Shown piece by piece: positions 6,448-15,059 of a stretch of DNA of 41,326 bases. The DNA is from Polyangia bacterium (lineage in GTDB: Bacteria > Myxococcota_A > Polyangia > Polyangiales > Sandaracinaceae). Below the pieces are notes generated by a model, which worked only from the letters and a program-made list of their open reading frames with translations, was not told where the DNA came from and searched no databases. Positions within the stretch are counted from its first letter, which is position 1. The number at the start of each line of letters is the position of its first letter. A program made the position numbers and the translations under genes. Location of the stretch: positions 1 through 41,326 of the forward strand of contig JAUHXR010000044.1 of NCBI GenBank assembly GCA_030426845.1, in the 5' to 3' direction.

Positions 6448-7206
6448 TCAGCGCGAGAAGCAGCTCGCGTCGTCGGGCACGAAGCGCGCTCCGTCGAAGC
6501 GCAGCTCCGTCTGGCAGATCGTGCGACGGCGACCCTGGGCCGTCGTGTCGACGACGCGAAAGCGGATCGACGCCGGGCGCGTCTGCCGGTACACGACATA
6601 GCGCCTCGTGGTCGGGCCGTCGGCGCGGTCGGGGCCCGCCTCCGTCTCCTCCCGAACGATCGTGTCGAGCGCGACGACGACGCGGTCGTCGACCAGGCCG
6701 AGGAGGAGGAACCTCCGCCGGACGTAGCGCGGATCGTAGCCGCCACGGACGTCCACGTGCTCCACCCGAAGCAGCGCGTGTCCCACCCCCTCGATCGACT
6801 CGGCGCGCAGCGCGCGCACCCCCGGCCGTTCGTCGAGCGTCCCATTCCAGGAGTCGTCGATCTCGAGTCGCACGCGCCCGAGCGTCCTCCATCGCCCCTC
6901 ACGACAGCCGAGCACCCACACGAGGCTGCGGGCCGCGTCGTCATGGAGATCGCCCAGGAGAGCGTCGATCGCGAAGACCGCCTCGGCCGGCGGAGCGCCG
7001 TCGAGGTCGACCATGTGGACCTGGGGCGCGCCGATCCCTTCGGCGTCGCGGCGCACCCCATCGCGCTCGGCCTCCGGGATCGCGGCCCAGAGCGCGCCGG
7101 TATCGCTCGCGCACGCCGCGGCACGGGCGCGGGTCAGATCGCTCGCCAGGAGGAGGAACGCGATCGCGACGAGCTCACGAACACGAAACGGGGTCCGGCA
7201 GCGCAT
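6448..7206 (-). CDS. Secreted protein of unknown function
   Basis: 252 residues from ATG at 7206. The N-terminus RELVAIAFLLLASDLTRA followed by RAAAC looks like a Sec signal peptide with cleavage near Ala-Ala. The mature part is a beta-rich domain with pairs such as AEAVFAIDALLGDLHDD and DVRGGYDPRYVRRRF, and ends in a Cys-containing segment. Family not recognised. It faces the lipoprotein gene at 7503 head to head across about 300 bp, and both products seem to be envelope proteins. The high GC and codon use are like the main chromosome, so it lies outside the island. Confidence 0.7.
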   Translation of the reverse strand: MRCRTPFRVRELVAIAFLLLASDLTRARAAACASDTGALWAAIPEAERDGVRRDAEGIGAPQVHMVDLDGAPPAEAVFAIDALLGDLHDDAARSLVWVLGCREGRWRTLGRVRLEIDDSWNGTLDERPGVRALRAESIEGVGHALLRVEHVDVRGGYDPRYVRRRFLLLGLVDDRVVVALDTIVREETEAGPDRADGPTTRRYVVYRQTRPASIRFRVVDTTAQGRRRTICQTELRFDGARFVPDDASCFSR

Positions 7207-7502
7207 CGTTCGATTCAACCCGGGAAGAGGAAGCGGAGCAAGGCTCGAGCCGCGCAACGGCGCGTGAGCTGAATGGTGGAGGCAACGATGGATGGGTGTC
7301 TCATGCGGGTGCCCGCTGGCCGATACAGTTGCCCGCTGGCCGTTCATGCGGGCTATCCGCGTCGCTCGCGGGTCCCGTCGCGTAGTCCACGGCTCGGGTA
7401 CGCGCGAGGACACCGGTGTGTCGGACTGCCCTCGTGGCGATGGAGAGCCGCTCTTCGGCGGCAGGGATTCGGCGCGGTACGCGCCTTGCTGCGCGGGCCG
7501 GC
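7207..7502. other. Divergent intergenic region with a 13-bp direct repeat
   Basis: Between the divergent genes at 7206 and 7503. TGCCCGCTGGCCG occurs twice at 7310-7322 and 7330-7342 with 20-bp periodicity, a spacing compatible with a regulator binding two turns of one DNA face. Promoters for both genes should be here; no clear core elements were seen. Confidence 0.4.
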
Positions 7503-8486
7503 ATGCGGAACCTGACCTTGGTGTCGTCGCTCCTGCCGCTCTTGTCGTTCGGGTGCGGAGGCAGGGTGGAGTGGGAGGTGGGGCCGGAGCGCAGAGCGCT
7601 TGCAGCCGAGCACGAGGTGGATGGCAGCGCGCCCGAAGCCGGCAGCGCGCCCGAAGCGATACCTGGGTCTCCTTCGGTGCGGTCCATCGCGAGCGGGCTG
7701 GAGCTCGAGGTGACCACCTCGCAGATGGCCTCGCGACCGTACGACGGCTCACCGCGCTGGCGGTGCGTCCTCACGGCGCGCGCGTTGGACGAGGGGATCG
7801 CGGCGGAGGAGAGCTGGGTCGCGTGGGGCCGGGAGCCTGACTGCGGCGATACCTTGTTGCCGGGATCGGTTCACCGAAGCGACCTCGACGGTGACGGGGT
7901 GGCGGAGACGTTCTTCGCGGTGCGGAGCACCGGTCCGCGGCTCCTGGCGGTGCGGTGGCTGGCGCTCGTCTCGGGCCGCGCGCAGCTGGTGCAGGTGCCC
8001 TCCATGGGGTCGGAGCGGGGCGCAGTGACGCTGCACGGGGTGGAAGGGGAGGAGCGTCGGTTCGTGGAGGCTTGGTTGACCACCGGCCAGCCCCCGAGCG
8101 ACGCCCGGAGCGTCATGTCGCTCCCCAACGGTCCCTCAGGATGCGATCACAACGAGAGGGTCGTGGTCGAGGTCGACGGCCGGCGCGAGACGCTCGTGCT
8201 GCAGTCCGAGGCGTGGGAGGAGTGCCAGGGGCACGACGACCGCGTCTGGCGTGACGAGGGGGCTGGCCTCCGGCTGCTCGGCGCGGTCGGGGTCGACCAG
8301 TTCGAGGGGCACACGGGCGGCGTCGCGCGGCGGCTCGACGCGGTGCAAAGCCACCTCCTGGCGCTCTCCGAGTCGTTGTCGTGGGGGACGGACTGGGAGT
8401 ACTCCCACGAGCTCGGTCGCATCGCGGATGCGGACGGGCTCGCGCGCTACGTGGAGAACCAGGTCGGCGCGGTCCCGGGACCCTGA
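7503..8486 (+). CDS. Lipoprotein with an Asp-rich DLDGDGVAE motif
   Basis: 327 residues from ATG at 7503. An upstream in-frame ATG exists, but only this start gives a signal sequence: MRNLTLVSSLLPLLSFGC with lipobox S-F-G-C. A low-complexity Ala/Gly/Pro/Glu linker follows the lipidated Cys, then a globular region containing HRSDLDGDGVAETFFAV. This is similar to the FG-GAP/EF-like calcium loops of beta-propeller repeats, so a Ca-binding beta structure is possible. The rest is not recognised. Probably anchored in the outer membrane facing the periplasm. It ends about 90 bp from the convergent UbiB gene. Confidence 0.75.
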   Translation: MRNLTLVSSLLPLLSFGCGGRVEWEVGPERRALAAEHEVDGSAPEAGSAPEAIPGSPSVRSIASGLELEVTTSQMASRPYDGSPRWRCVLTARALDEGIAAEESWVAWGREPDCGDTLLPGSVHRSDLDGDGVAETFFAVRSTGPRLLAVRWLALVSGRAQLVQVPSMGSERGAVTLHGVEGEERRFVEAWLTTGQPPSDARSVMSLPNGPSGCDHNERVVVEVDGRRETLVLQSEAWEECQGHDDRVWRDEGAGLRLLGAVGVDQFEGHTGGVARRLDAVQSHLLALSESLSWGTDWEYSHELGRIADADGLARYVENQVGAVPGP

Positions 8487-8495
8487 CGCCGGAAC

Positions 8496-8516
8496 GGGAT
8501 CCGTCCCGGGTAGCCA
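8496..8516 (+). repeat. 21-bp dispersed repeat, copy 2
   Basis: Identical to 6339-6359. It lies between two convergent genes (ends 8486 and 8579). Here the stem extends to CGGGA-TCCG-TCCCG, and a 12-bp palindrome GGTCCCGGGACC lies just upstream at 8471-8482. It may act as a bidirectional terminator. Confidence 0.55.
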
Positions 8517-8578
8517 CGACCGTCGCGTTCGCGGCATGCGCAGAGGCGGTCGCGCGACAGCTCGCACGCGATGAGCCC

Positions 8579-10300
8579 TCACCGCCGGCGGCGGAAGAAG
8601 TTGAGGAACGGCGCGATGCTGAAGGTGCGCTCCCGCCCGAGCCAGTGCCACCACCAGGTGACCGTCCAGCCGCCGATCGCGAGGGACGTGAACAGCCCGA
8701 AGATCGCGAGCCGGGCCCAGTCCATGTAGCCCTGGTAGTCGGCCGGCAGGCTCATCGCCGCGCTCACCGTCATCGAGGCGGCGAAGAGCGCGACCGCAAG
8801 GCGCGTGGCGCTCTGGTAGACGACGTCCGGCAGCCGATCGAGCTTCGGGGTGAGCGGCTTGACCTGCACGTTGCCGGTCTCGAAGTCGTGGAGGATCTGG
8901 TCGAGGTGCGTCGGCATCGTGCGCAGCAGCGAGGCCATCCCGACGCCCCCTCCGAGGGCCTGCTGGATCATCTGCTGGGGCGCCCACCGCTCGTTGAAGA
9001 TCTGCTCGACGTAGGGCCGCGTGACCTCGAGCGCGTCGACCTCGGGGTAGAGCGTTCGCACGAGCCCCTCGACCGTCCCGGCCGCCTTCACGAGGATCGA
9101 GTACTCGGTCGCGAGCTTCACCCGGTACTTGCCGACCGCGGTCGTCAGCTCGTCGATGAAGCCCTGCGTGTCGAGGTCCCCGACCGAGCGGACCATCACG
9201 TACTGGCTCCGGACGCGCGTGATGTCCGCCTTGAGCTCGCCGATGTCGACCCGCTGGGTCGGCGTGCCCATCTTCAGCAGCACCCGCGCGACCGTCGCCG
9301 CGTCGTCCATGATGGTGCCGAGCACCAGGGTCACGAGGTCGTCGCGCTGCTCCGGCGAGAGCGTGCCGACCAGGCCGAGGTCGAGGAAGCAGAGCGTGCC
9401 GTCCTCGCCGATCAGGATGTTCCCGGCGTGCGGGTCGCCGTGGAAGAAGCCGTCGAGGAAGACCCCGCGGCACATCATGTGGAGCACCTCCTGGATCGCG
9501 TGCTCGGCCTCCTCCGAGCCGGGCTCGACGTCGCGCAGCGGCTTGCCCTCGAAGTAGCTCATCGTGAGCACGGTCCGGCAGCTCAGCTCGGGGAGCGGCT
9601 CGGGCACGGTGACCGGCCGCTCGGGGTCGAGCAGGCCGCGCATCCGCACGAGGCTCGCGAGCTCGGCCGTGAAGTTCAGCTCGCGCAGGAGGTTCGTCTC
9701 GAACTCGGCGACGATCGTCGACGGCTGGATGAGCTGCAGCTCCTCGATGCTCGCCTCGAGCCCGCGCGCCGCGAGGTAGAGGAGGTCGAGGTCGCCGCGC
9801 ATCGTCTCGCCGATCCCCGGGCGCTGCACCTTCACCACCACCCGGCGGCCGGCGCGGGTGGTCGCGAGGTGGGTCTGCCCGATCGACGCGGTCGCGAGCG
9901 GGGTCTCGCTGATCTCCTGGAACAGGTCCTCGAGCGGCTGCCCGAGGCCGGCCTCGATCACCGTGCGGACGTCGGCGAACGGGATCTCGGGCGCCTGATC
10001 CTGGAGGGTCGAGAGCGCCTTGACGTACTCCGCGGGCAGCAGGTCCCCGCGCATCGAGAGCACCTGACCGAGCTTGATGTAGGTGGGCCCGAGGGCGCCC
10101 AGCAGGCGGGTGAACCGCTCCGGCGCGCTGCCCTTGGCCTCTTCGCCCTCCGTCGCGCTGGTGACCAGCTGCTTGGCGAAGGGCATGCGCAGCAGCACCT
10201 CGCCGAAGCCGTGCCGCACGACGACGGTAGCGACCTTGCGGAGGCGCGCCACGTCGCGGACCGCGACCCCGAAGATCGACTTCGTCTCGCCGTCGGCCAC
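8579..10300 (-). CDS. ubiB: UbiB/ABC1 (AarF) family atypical protein kinase
   Basis: 573 residues from GTG at 10300. Family hallmarks are the KxGQ motif in GPTYIKLGQVLSMRGDLLP (near residue 75), the Ala-rich loop ATASIGQTHLA replacing the Gly-rich loop, VVVKVQRPG with the invariant lysine, the catalytic HGDPHAGNI, and FLDLGLVG in place of DFG. Two C-terminal membrane helices follow (about 500-518 and 530-550), and the tail is basic (NFFRRRR). UbiB proteins are ATPases that support ubiquinone or other isoprenoid-lipid metabolism at the inner membrane. No ubi genes lie nearby. It lies 40 nt behind the Ser/Thr kinase gene on the same strand, so the two kinases are probably co-transcribed. Specific lipid target unknown; the gene symbol denotes the family. 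Confidence 0.9.
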   Translation of the reverse strand: MADGETKSIFGVAVRDVARLRKVATVVVRHGFGEVLLRMPFAKQLVTSATEGEEAKGSAPERFTRLLGALGPTYIKLGQVLSMRGDLLPAEYVKALSTLQDQAPEIPFADVRTVIEAGLGQPLEDLFQEISETPLATASIGQTHLATTRAGRRVVVKVQRPGIGETMRGDLDLLYLAARGLEASIEELQLIQPSTIVAEFETNLLRELNFTAELASLVRMRGLLDPERPVTVPEPLPELSCRTVLTMSYFEGKPLRDVEPGSEEAEHAIQEVLHMMCRGVFLDGFFHGDPHAGNILIGEDGTLCFLDLGLVGTLSPEQRDDLVTLVLGTIMDDAATVARVLLKMGTPTQRVDIGELKADITRVRSQYVMVRSVGDLDTQGFIDELTTAVGKYRVKLATEYSILVKAAGTVEGLVRTLYPEVDALEVTRPYVEQIFNERWAPQQMIQQALGGGVGMASLLRTMPTHLDQILHDFETGNVQVKPLTPKLDRLPDVVYQSATRLAVALFAASMTVSAAMSLPADYQGYMDWARLAIFGLFTSLAIGGWTVTWWWHWLGRERTFSIAPFLNFFRRRR

Positions 10301-10340
10301 GGGGCGGATGGTAGCGCGGATGCTCCCGCGCCGGGGCCGG

Positions 10341-11729
10341 TCACGTGACCGTGAGCACGACCAGGACGATCACCGCGGTGAGCGCGGCCGCGAGCGCGCC
10401 GACCACGACGAGGAGCACGACGAAGAGCGCGGGGCTCATCCCAAAGGCCCGCCGCAGGCGGGAAGCCGCGGGGCTGTCGGCGGGCTTGTCGGTGGGGGCG
10501 GCGCCGCGCGCCGGCTCGAGGGGGGCGCGCGGCGAGGTCACTCGCTCGTGGGCGACGCGGCCGGTCGGGTCGCCCTCGGCGGCGTCGAGCGGGACCGCGA
10601 TCGACTCGCTCGTGATGGGCAGGTCCGGGCCGATCGGGGTGTCGCGGAGCGTGACGAGGGGCTCTCGCTCCCAGCCGTCGGGCGAGGTCGGGCCGCCGAG
10701 ATCGTCGGCCAGGTCCGCCGCGAGCTCGCCCGCGCGATCGTCGACGAGCGGCATCGGGGGCTGCTTCATCGGCACGGTGCGCGCCGCGTCCCGCTCGCTC
10801 GGGGCGTCGGCGGTCGAGGCGAAGGCCTGCGGCGAGCGGTCCGCGGGGCGCAGCAGCGGCCGCAGCGCCTCGAGGGCCTCCCCCGCGTCGCGGAACCGCT
10901 CGGTGCTCGGGCGCTGCATCGCGCGGAGAAACCACGCGTCGAGGCCCGCGGGCAGCCGCACGTGAGGCGCGAGGAGCGCGGCGCGCGTCGAGGGCGGATC
11001 GACGGGGTCGAGGTGCAGCTCGCGCAGGAGCCCGCCCACGCCGGAGTCGTCCTGCGCCGCCTTCCAGTAGAAGCGGCCGGTCAGCACGAAGAAGGTCAGC
11101 AGCGCGTAGGCCCAGACGTCGGTCGACGGGGCGATCCGCCCGCCGGCGGAGGTCTGCTCGGGCGCCATCCACATGGGCGAGCCGATCGCGCCGGTGCCGG
11201 TCGCGCTCGTGCGGTGCAGGTCGATCACCTTGGCGACGCCGAAGTCGAGGAGCTTCACCACCGTCGTCCCGCCCTGGTCGTGGAGGAAGACGTTCTCCGG
11301 TTTGAGGTCGCGGTGGACCAGCCCGCGGCGGTGCGCGGCCGCGAGGGCGCTGCCGACCTGGTCGAGGATCGGCCGCGCCTCCTCGAGCCCGAGCGCGCCG
11401 CGCTCGCGGATGTGCTGGCGCAGATCGCGCCCCTCGAGCAGCTCCATCGCGATCCACGGGATGCCGCGCTCGTCGATGCCGCTCCCGAACACGCGCGGCA
11501 CGTAGGGGCTGTCGATCTGCGCCCCGACTCGCGCCTCCTGATTGAACCGGATGCGCGAGCGCTCCTCCACCACCAGCTCCGGCAGCAGGACCTTGAGCGC
11601 GCGGCTCGAGCCGTCGGCGCGATCGGTGACCGCGTAGACCGTCCCCATCCCGCCCTCCGCGAGCGCCGCGCGGATCTCGAAGCGGGACGCGAAGACCTCG
11701 CCGGGGGTCAACCGCAGGAGCCCGGCCAT
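10341..11729 (-). CDS. Membrane-anchored Hanks-type Ser/Thr protein kinase
   Basis: 462 residues from ATG at 11729; a GTG three codons earlier is embedded in the likely Shine-Dalgarno GGTGAG. The kinase domain shows the Gly-loop LAEGGMGTVYAV, ALKVL lysine, HRDLKPENV catalytic loop, LDFGVAK metal site and MAPEQ. A disordered Pro/Ala/Asp-rich linker (about 290-420) leads to one C-terminal membrane helix, ALFVVLLVVVGALAAAL and onward, so the kinase faces the cytoplasm and nothing substantial lies outside. Such PknB-like enzymes without a sensor domain are plentiful in myxobacteria. All catalytic residues are present. It heads a two-gene unit with the UbiB-like kinase. Confidence 0.9.
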   Translation of the reverse strand: MAGLLRLTPGEVFASRFEIRAALAEGGMGTVYAVTDRADGSSRALKVLLPELVVEERSRIRFNQEARVGAQIDSPYVPRVFGSGIDERGIPWIAMELLEGRDLRQHIRERGALGLEEARPILDQVGSALAAAHRRGLVHRDLKPENVFLHDQGGTTVVKLLDFGVAKVIDLHRTSATGTGAIGSPMWMAPEQTSAGGRIAPSTDVWAYALLTFFVLTGRFYWKAAQDDSGVGGLLRELHLDPVDPPSTRAALLAPHVRLPAGLDAWFLRAMQRPSTERFRDAGEALEALRPLLRPADRSPQAFASTADAPSERDAARTVPMKQPPMPLVDDRAGELAADLADDLGGPTSPDGWEREPLVTLRDTPIGPDLPITSESIAVPLDAAEGDPTGRVAHERVTSPRAPLEPARGAAPTDKPADSPAASRLRRAFGMSPALFVVLLVVVGALAAALTAVIVLVVLTVT

Positions 11730-11837
11730 GACGCTCACCCTACCACGCCCTCGCGTGGCAAGACGGTCGAGGGGGCTGGGTCATTCCGTCGGGTCCGCGC
11801 GCTGGCCCCCGGAGACCGGGCCGCGTAGGCTCGTCCG

Positions 11838-12278
11838 ATGCGATGGCAGACGATCGCGGGGTGGGCCCTCGCGGCGGCGCTGGGCGCGGCCGGCTGCGGC
11901 GAGGAGGGCGCGCCGCTCGAGGCGCCCCCGGAGGCCCCGGCGGAGCTCGCGGCACAGACGCCGGCGGAGCCCGACCTGGCCGAGCGCTCGCCGGACGAGC
12001 TCGAGCCCCCGGTGCCCATCGACCCCGCGCACGCGTCCGGCGCCTTCGTCGCGGCCCGGCACCAGGCGGCCCTGCAGGCGCGCGCCGCCGAGCCGGCACG
12101 CGCCGCGACCATGCTCGAGGGCGCGTGTGACGACGGCTTCGCCCCGTCCTGCCTGGCGCTGGCGGACATGCTCGAGGCGGGCGAAGGCGTCGACGCGGAC
12201 CCGGACCGCGCGCGCGGCCTCCTCGAGCAGGCGTGCATGGACGGCTCGACCCTCGCGTGCGACCGGCTCGGCCACTGA
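11838..12278 (+). CDS. Lipoprotein with Sel1-like repeats
   Basis: 146 residues. The signal peptide MRWQTIAGWALAAALGAAGC ends in lipobox G-A-A-G-C. After an acidic Pro/Glu linker come about two Sel1/TPR-like helix pairs with paired cysteines: GACDDGFAPSCLALADMLEA and ARGLLEQACMDGSTLACDRL. The Cys spacing recalls HcpA-type disulfide-bridged Sel1 repeats. Probably periplasmic and involved in protein contacts. Transcribed away from the kinase gene at 11729. Confidence 0.75.
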   Translation: MRWQTIAGWALAAALGAAGCGEEGAPLEAPPEAPAELAAQTPAEPDLAERSPDELEPPVPIDPAHASGAFVAARHQAALQARAAEPARAATMLEGACDDGFAPSCLALADMLEAGEGVDADPDRARGLLEQACMDGSTLACDRLGH

Positions 12279-12381
12279 GCTCCGGCGCGCGTAGCCCGCG
12301 GACGCGCCCCTCGCACGGCTCATTGCTCCCCTGCTCGGGGGTTTCGCGGCTCCCCGGTCGCGCCGTAAGCTGTCGGCCGTC

Positions 12382-12951
12382 GTGGGGAACGACCGACGGC
12401 TCAAGGGGATCAACTTCTTCGGCACGCTCGACGCGTTCGAGCGCGAGTACGGGCGCGTGGCGCGCGACGCCTTGCTCGAGGAGCTCTCCGAGCCGCTGCG
12501 CGGCGCGATGACCCACGGCGAGGTGGTCGCGAGCGGCTGGTACCCGGCCGCCTGGTACGACGCCCTGCTGCAAGGGATCGTCGCGCGCACCGGCGGCGAC
12601 GTCGACCTGGCGCGCCGCCTCTCGCGCGAGGCGGTCCACAACGACTTCCGCACCCTCTTCCGGGTGGTGCGGCTGTTCATGACCCCCGCCCGCGCGCTCC
12701 AGCAGTCGGTGCGGGTCGCGAGCCGCTACATCGACGGCGGCGAGATCGAGGTCCTCGAGGCTCAGGATCAAGCGGTCCGCTACCGCTTCCGGGAGTACCG
12801 CGGCTACACCCGCCTCATGTGGTGGGACTTCATCGGGGGCATCGAGGGCGTCCTCACGAGCCTCGGCTGCGAGGACATCACCGCGCGCGTCCTCGCGGGC
12901 GGCAACGACGGCGACCACCACCTCGAGCTCCAGCTTCGCTGGCGGAGCTGA
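12382..12951 (+). CDS. DUF2378/TIGR02265-like myxobacterial protein
   Basis: 189 residues from GTG at 12382. The layout (INFFGTLDAFEREYG, then SGWYPAAWYDALLQGIV, a helical part ARRLSREAVHNDFRTLFRVV, and a C-terminal GGIEGVLTSLGC followed by a beta strand ending LQLRWRS) resembles the DUF2378 family. That family is expanded in myxobacteria and related to the V4R/HNOB-associated fold. The expected Cys pair of the V4R end is only partly present. No signal peptide; cytosolic. Function of the family is unknown. Family call is by eye. Confidence 0.55.
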   Translation: MGNDRRLKGINFFGTLDAFEREYGRVARDALLEELSEPLRGAMTHGEVVASGWYPAAWYDALLQGIVARTGGDVDLARRLSREAVHNDFRTLFRVVRLFMTPARALQQSVRVASRYIDGGEIEVLEAQDQAVRYRFREYRGYTRLMWWDFIGGIEGVLTSLGCEDITARVLAGGNDGDHHLELQLRWRS

Positions 12952-13023
12952 GCACCCGGTCTGGGCCCGCGCTCGGCACAGGGAACCGCTCCGCAGTTGG
13001 ACGCGGGCGAGGTCATCCCGAGC

Positions 13024-13056
13024 GCGATCGCGAGTACCCCGCGATCGCGAGTACCC
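13024..13056 (+). repeat. 17-bp tandem duplication containing GCGATCGC
   Basis: GCGATCGCGAGTACCC occurs at 13024-13039 and 13041-13056, one base apart. Each copy carries the palindrome GCGATCGC and a GTAC. It lies 8 bp before the ATG of the pectate-lyase-like gene, where it occupies the 5' untranslated region or an operator position. Confidence 0.6.
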
Positions 13057-13064
13057 TCAGCGGG

Positions 13065-14303
13065 ATGACGACCGCCCAGTCAGTGACCGTCGCCCTCCTG
13101 CTCGCGCTCACGGCCGCCGCCTGCGACGACGCGGGCGCCGAGGACGGCGGCCCGCCGACGGGCACGGACGCGGCGGTCGACGGGGGCGCGCGCGATGGAG
13201 GCGCGGACGCGGGAGAGGCCCGGGACGCGGGGGGAGGCGTCGACCTCGACGGCGGCGCCGACGCCAGCGTCACGCCGCTCGACGGTGGGCTGGACTGCGC
13301 TTCGCCCGATCGCGACCTGCGCGCTTGTCTCCTCGCGAGCCCTGACCGCGTCGGGTTCGGTGCGGCGACGACCGGCGGCACGGACTACGTCTACGTGACC
13401 ACGTTCGACGAGTTTCGCGCCGCCGCCGCGACCGACGGCGCGTTCGTGGTGATCGATCCCTCCGCGGCCGGTCAGACGTGGCGGATCACCGGCACCGTCC
13501 GGGTCGCCGCCAACGTGACCCTCTACGGCGCCCTCGCGCCGGGGCACCGGTTCGTGCAGGGCGCTACCCGAACGGGCTTCGTCAGCCGCCAGGGGAACAA
13601 CATCTACCACGGGCTCCGCATCGAGGGGCGCCCCCCCGACACCATGGCGCGCACCGCGGTGATGCTGCGGACGGGCGCCGACTACTGGGTCGACCACCTC
13701 GAGATCCTCGACTACCGCGACGACGCCCTCGCGATCGGCCAGCTCGACATGGGCCTCGACAGCGCGGACCGGATCACCGTGTCGAACTACTGGCCGCACG
13801 ACACCTCCAAGTCGCTCCTCGTCGACGCCGATTCGAGGGAACAGCGGGTCGCACACGTGACCGTGCTGCGCTCCATGCTCCACGGCGAAGACCGCTCGGT
13901 ACGCAACTCCGGGGGCATCGTGCATGTCTTCAACTGCTGGGTCCGGAGCCGGCTCGGCGTGAACGGCGCCTACGCGTCCGCGGTCCACGCCGACGCCGTG
14001 CTCGGAGGCCTCACGCTCGCCGAGGGCCTCGTCTACGACGCCGACCTCCAGCGCAACCCCGCGATCAGCGAGCGCGGCGATCTACCGGGAGGGGGCGCAC
14101 GCATCCAGACGACCGGGCACATGTTCACCGACGGGAGCTCGATCTATCGGGGCGGCCCGCCGGGGACGGTGTCTCCGGGAGGCTACCAGACCGGCTCGGT
14201 GAACCCGACCGGCGTGGCGCCGCCGACGATCCCCTACCGGTATCGGCTCATGGCGACCGACTCCGTCGAGGCATATGTCCGGGCCAACGCGGGCGCCTTC
14301 TGA
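13065..14303 (+). CDS. Pectate lyase-like (PL1) lipoprotein
   Basis: 412 residues from ATG at 13065. The signal peptide ends at lipobox T-A-A-A-C (about residue 20), then a long Asp/Gly/Ala linker typical of myxobacterial surface lipoproteins. The catalytic region is a right-handed beta-helix: FDEFRAAAATDGAFVVIDP, VRVAANVTLYGALAPG, NNIYHGLRIEGRPPD, DYWVDHLEILDYRDDALAI, RITVSNYWPHDTSKSLL, and GEDRSVRNSGGIVHVFNCWV. The last two parallel V-T-I-S-N-x-F-x-x-H-x-K and R-x-P-x-x-R-x-G-x-x-H-V-x-N of family PL1. It probably cleaves polygalacturonate or a similar polysaccharide at the cell surface. Several normally conserved acidic Ca ligands cannot be checked by eye. Confidence 0.8.
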   Translation: MTTAQSVTVALLLALTAAACDDAGAEDGGPPTGTDAAVDGGARDGGADAGEARDAGGGVDLDGGADASVTPLDGGLDCASPDRDLRACLLASPDRVGFGAATTGGTDYVYVTTFDEFRAAAATDGAFVVIDPSAAGQTWRITGTVRVAANVTLYGALAPGHRFVQGATRTGFVSRQGNNIYHGLRIEGRPPDTMARTAVMLRTGADYWVDHLEILDYRDDALAIGQLDMGLDSADRITVSNYWPHDTSKSLLVDADSREQRVAHVTVLRSMLHGEDRSVRNSGGIVHVFNCWVRSRLGVNGAYASAVHADAVLGGLTLAEGLVYDADLQRNPAISERGDLPGGGARIQTTGHMFTDGSSIYRGGPPGTVSPGGYQTGSVNPTGVAPPTIPYRYRLMATDSVEAYVRANAGAF

Positions 14304-14345
14304 GCGCGAGCCAAGCCACCCCGCGGCCCCCGGGTCTCAGGGGCC

Positions 14346-15029
14346 ATGTCGACCCGTGCCTGCCTCCTCGCCCTGCTGACCCTGAGCGCCGCCCCCGCCT
14401 CCGCCCAGCGCGGGGTCGCCCCGGTGACGCCGCTGACGCACGGCTCGCTCAGCCAGGCGCTGCACCAGCAGCGCGCCGCCGTCTCGCGGTGCGCTTCGGC
14501 CGAGGACTCGGGGGCGTACCTGGTCGAGCTGCGCGCCTCCGTCCGACCGGGGCCCCGCCCGTCGTCGATGTTCAACGCGCGGATCGCGGTCCAGGTGCGC
14601 AGCCGGCCGCGCGACGGCGGCTTCGAGGCCTGCGTTCGCCGCGGCGTCCAGAACGCGCTCCAGGATCAGCCCTACGCGGTCGAGCGCTCGGTGTCCGGGC
14701 AGGTCACCTTCCGCCTCGACGAGCGACCGGACCGCTACCGGCCGCGGCCGCCCGCGCCCGAGTACTCCGAGGCCGAGGCGAGTCAGGCGCTGCGGCGGCG
14801 CGACCCGCGCTTCGCCCAGTGCATCGACCTGGCCGGCGTCCCGGAGCGGATCACGATGCGCGTGGCCGTCGAGGCCGACGGACGCCTCACCCTCCTGCGC
14901 GCCGACGTCCCGCCCGGCTCCTCGACCCGCGCGCTCGAGTGCCTGCGCCGCACCGTCGAGGGGCTCCGGGTCCGCGGCGCGCCCGCTCGACGCCGCGAGC
15001 TGACCCACACCGTCGCCGTGCGCGGCTGA
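14346..15029 (+). CDS. Periplasmic protein of unknown function
   Basis: 227 residues with signal peptide MSTRACLLALLTLSAAPASA. The mature part has two similar halves of about 90 residues. Each begins with a Cys-containing helix (QALHQQRAAVSRCAS and QALRRRDPRFAQCIDL), then strands (YLVELRASVRPG and ITMRVAVEADGRLTLL), then a second Cys helix (GFEACVRRGVQNAL and ALECLRRTVEGL). This looks like a duplicated AgmX/TonB-C-like fold with one disulfide per half, a layout known from myxobacterial envelope proteins. Not assigned to a family with certainty. Confidence 0.7.
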   Translation: MSTRACLLALLTLSAAPASAQRGVAPVTPLTHGSLSQALHQQRAAVSRCASAEDSGAYLVELRASVRPGPRPSSMFNARIAVQVRSRPRDGGFEACVRRGVQNALQDQPYAVERSVSGQVTFRLDERPDRYRPRPPAPEYSEAEASQALRRRDPRFAQCIDLAGVPERITMRVAVEADGRLTLLRADVPPGSSTRALECLRRTVEGLRVRGAPARRRELTHTVAVRG

Positions 15030-15059
15030 GGGAGCCGGCCTCTCGCTGACGGCCGCGGC

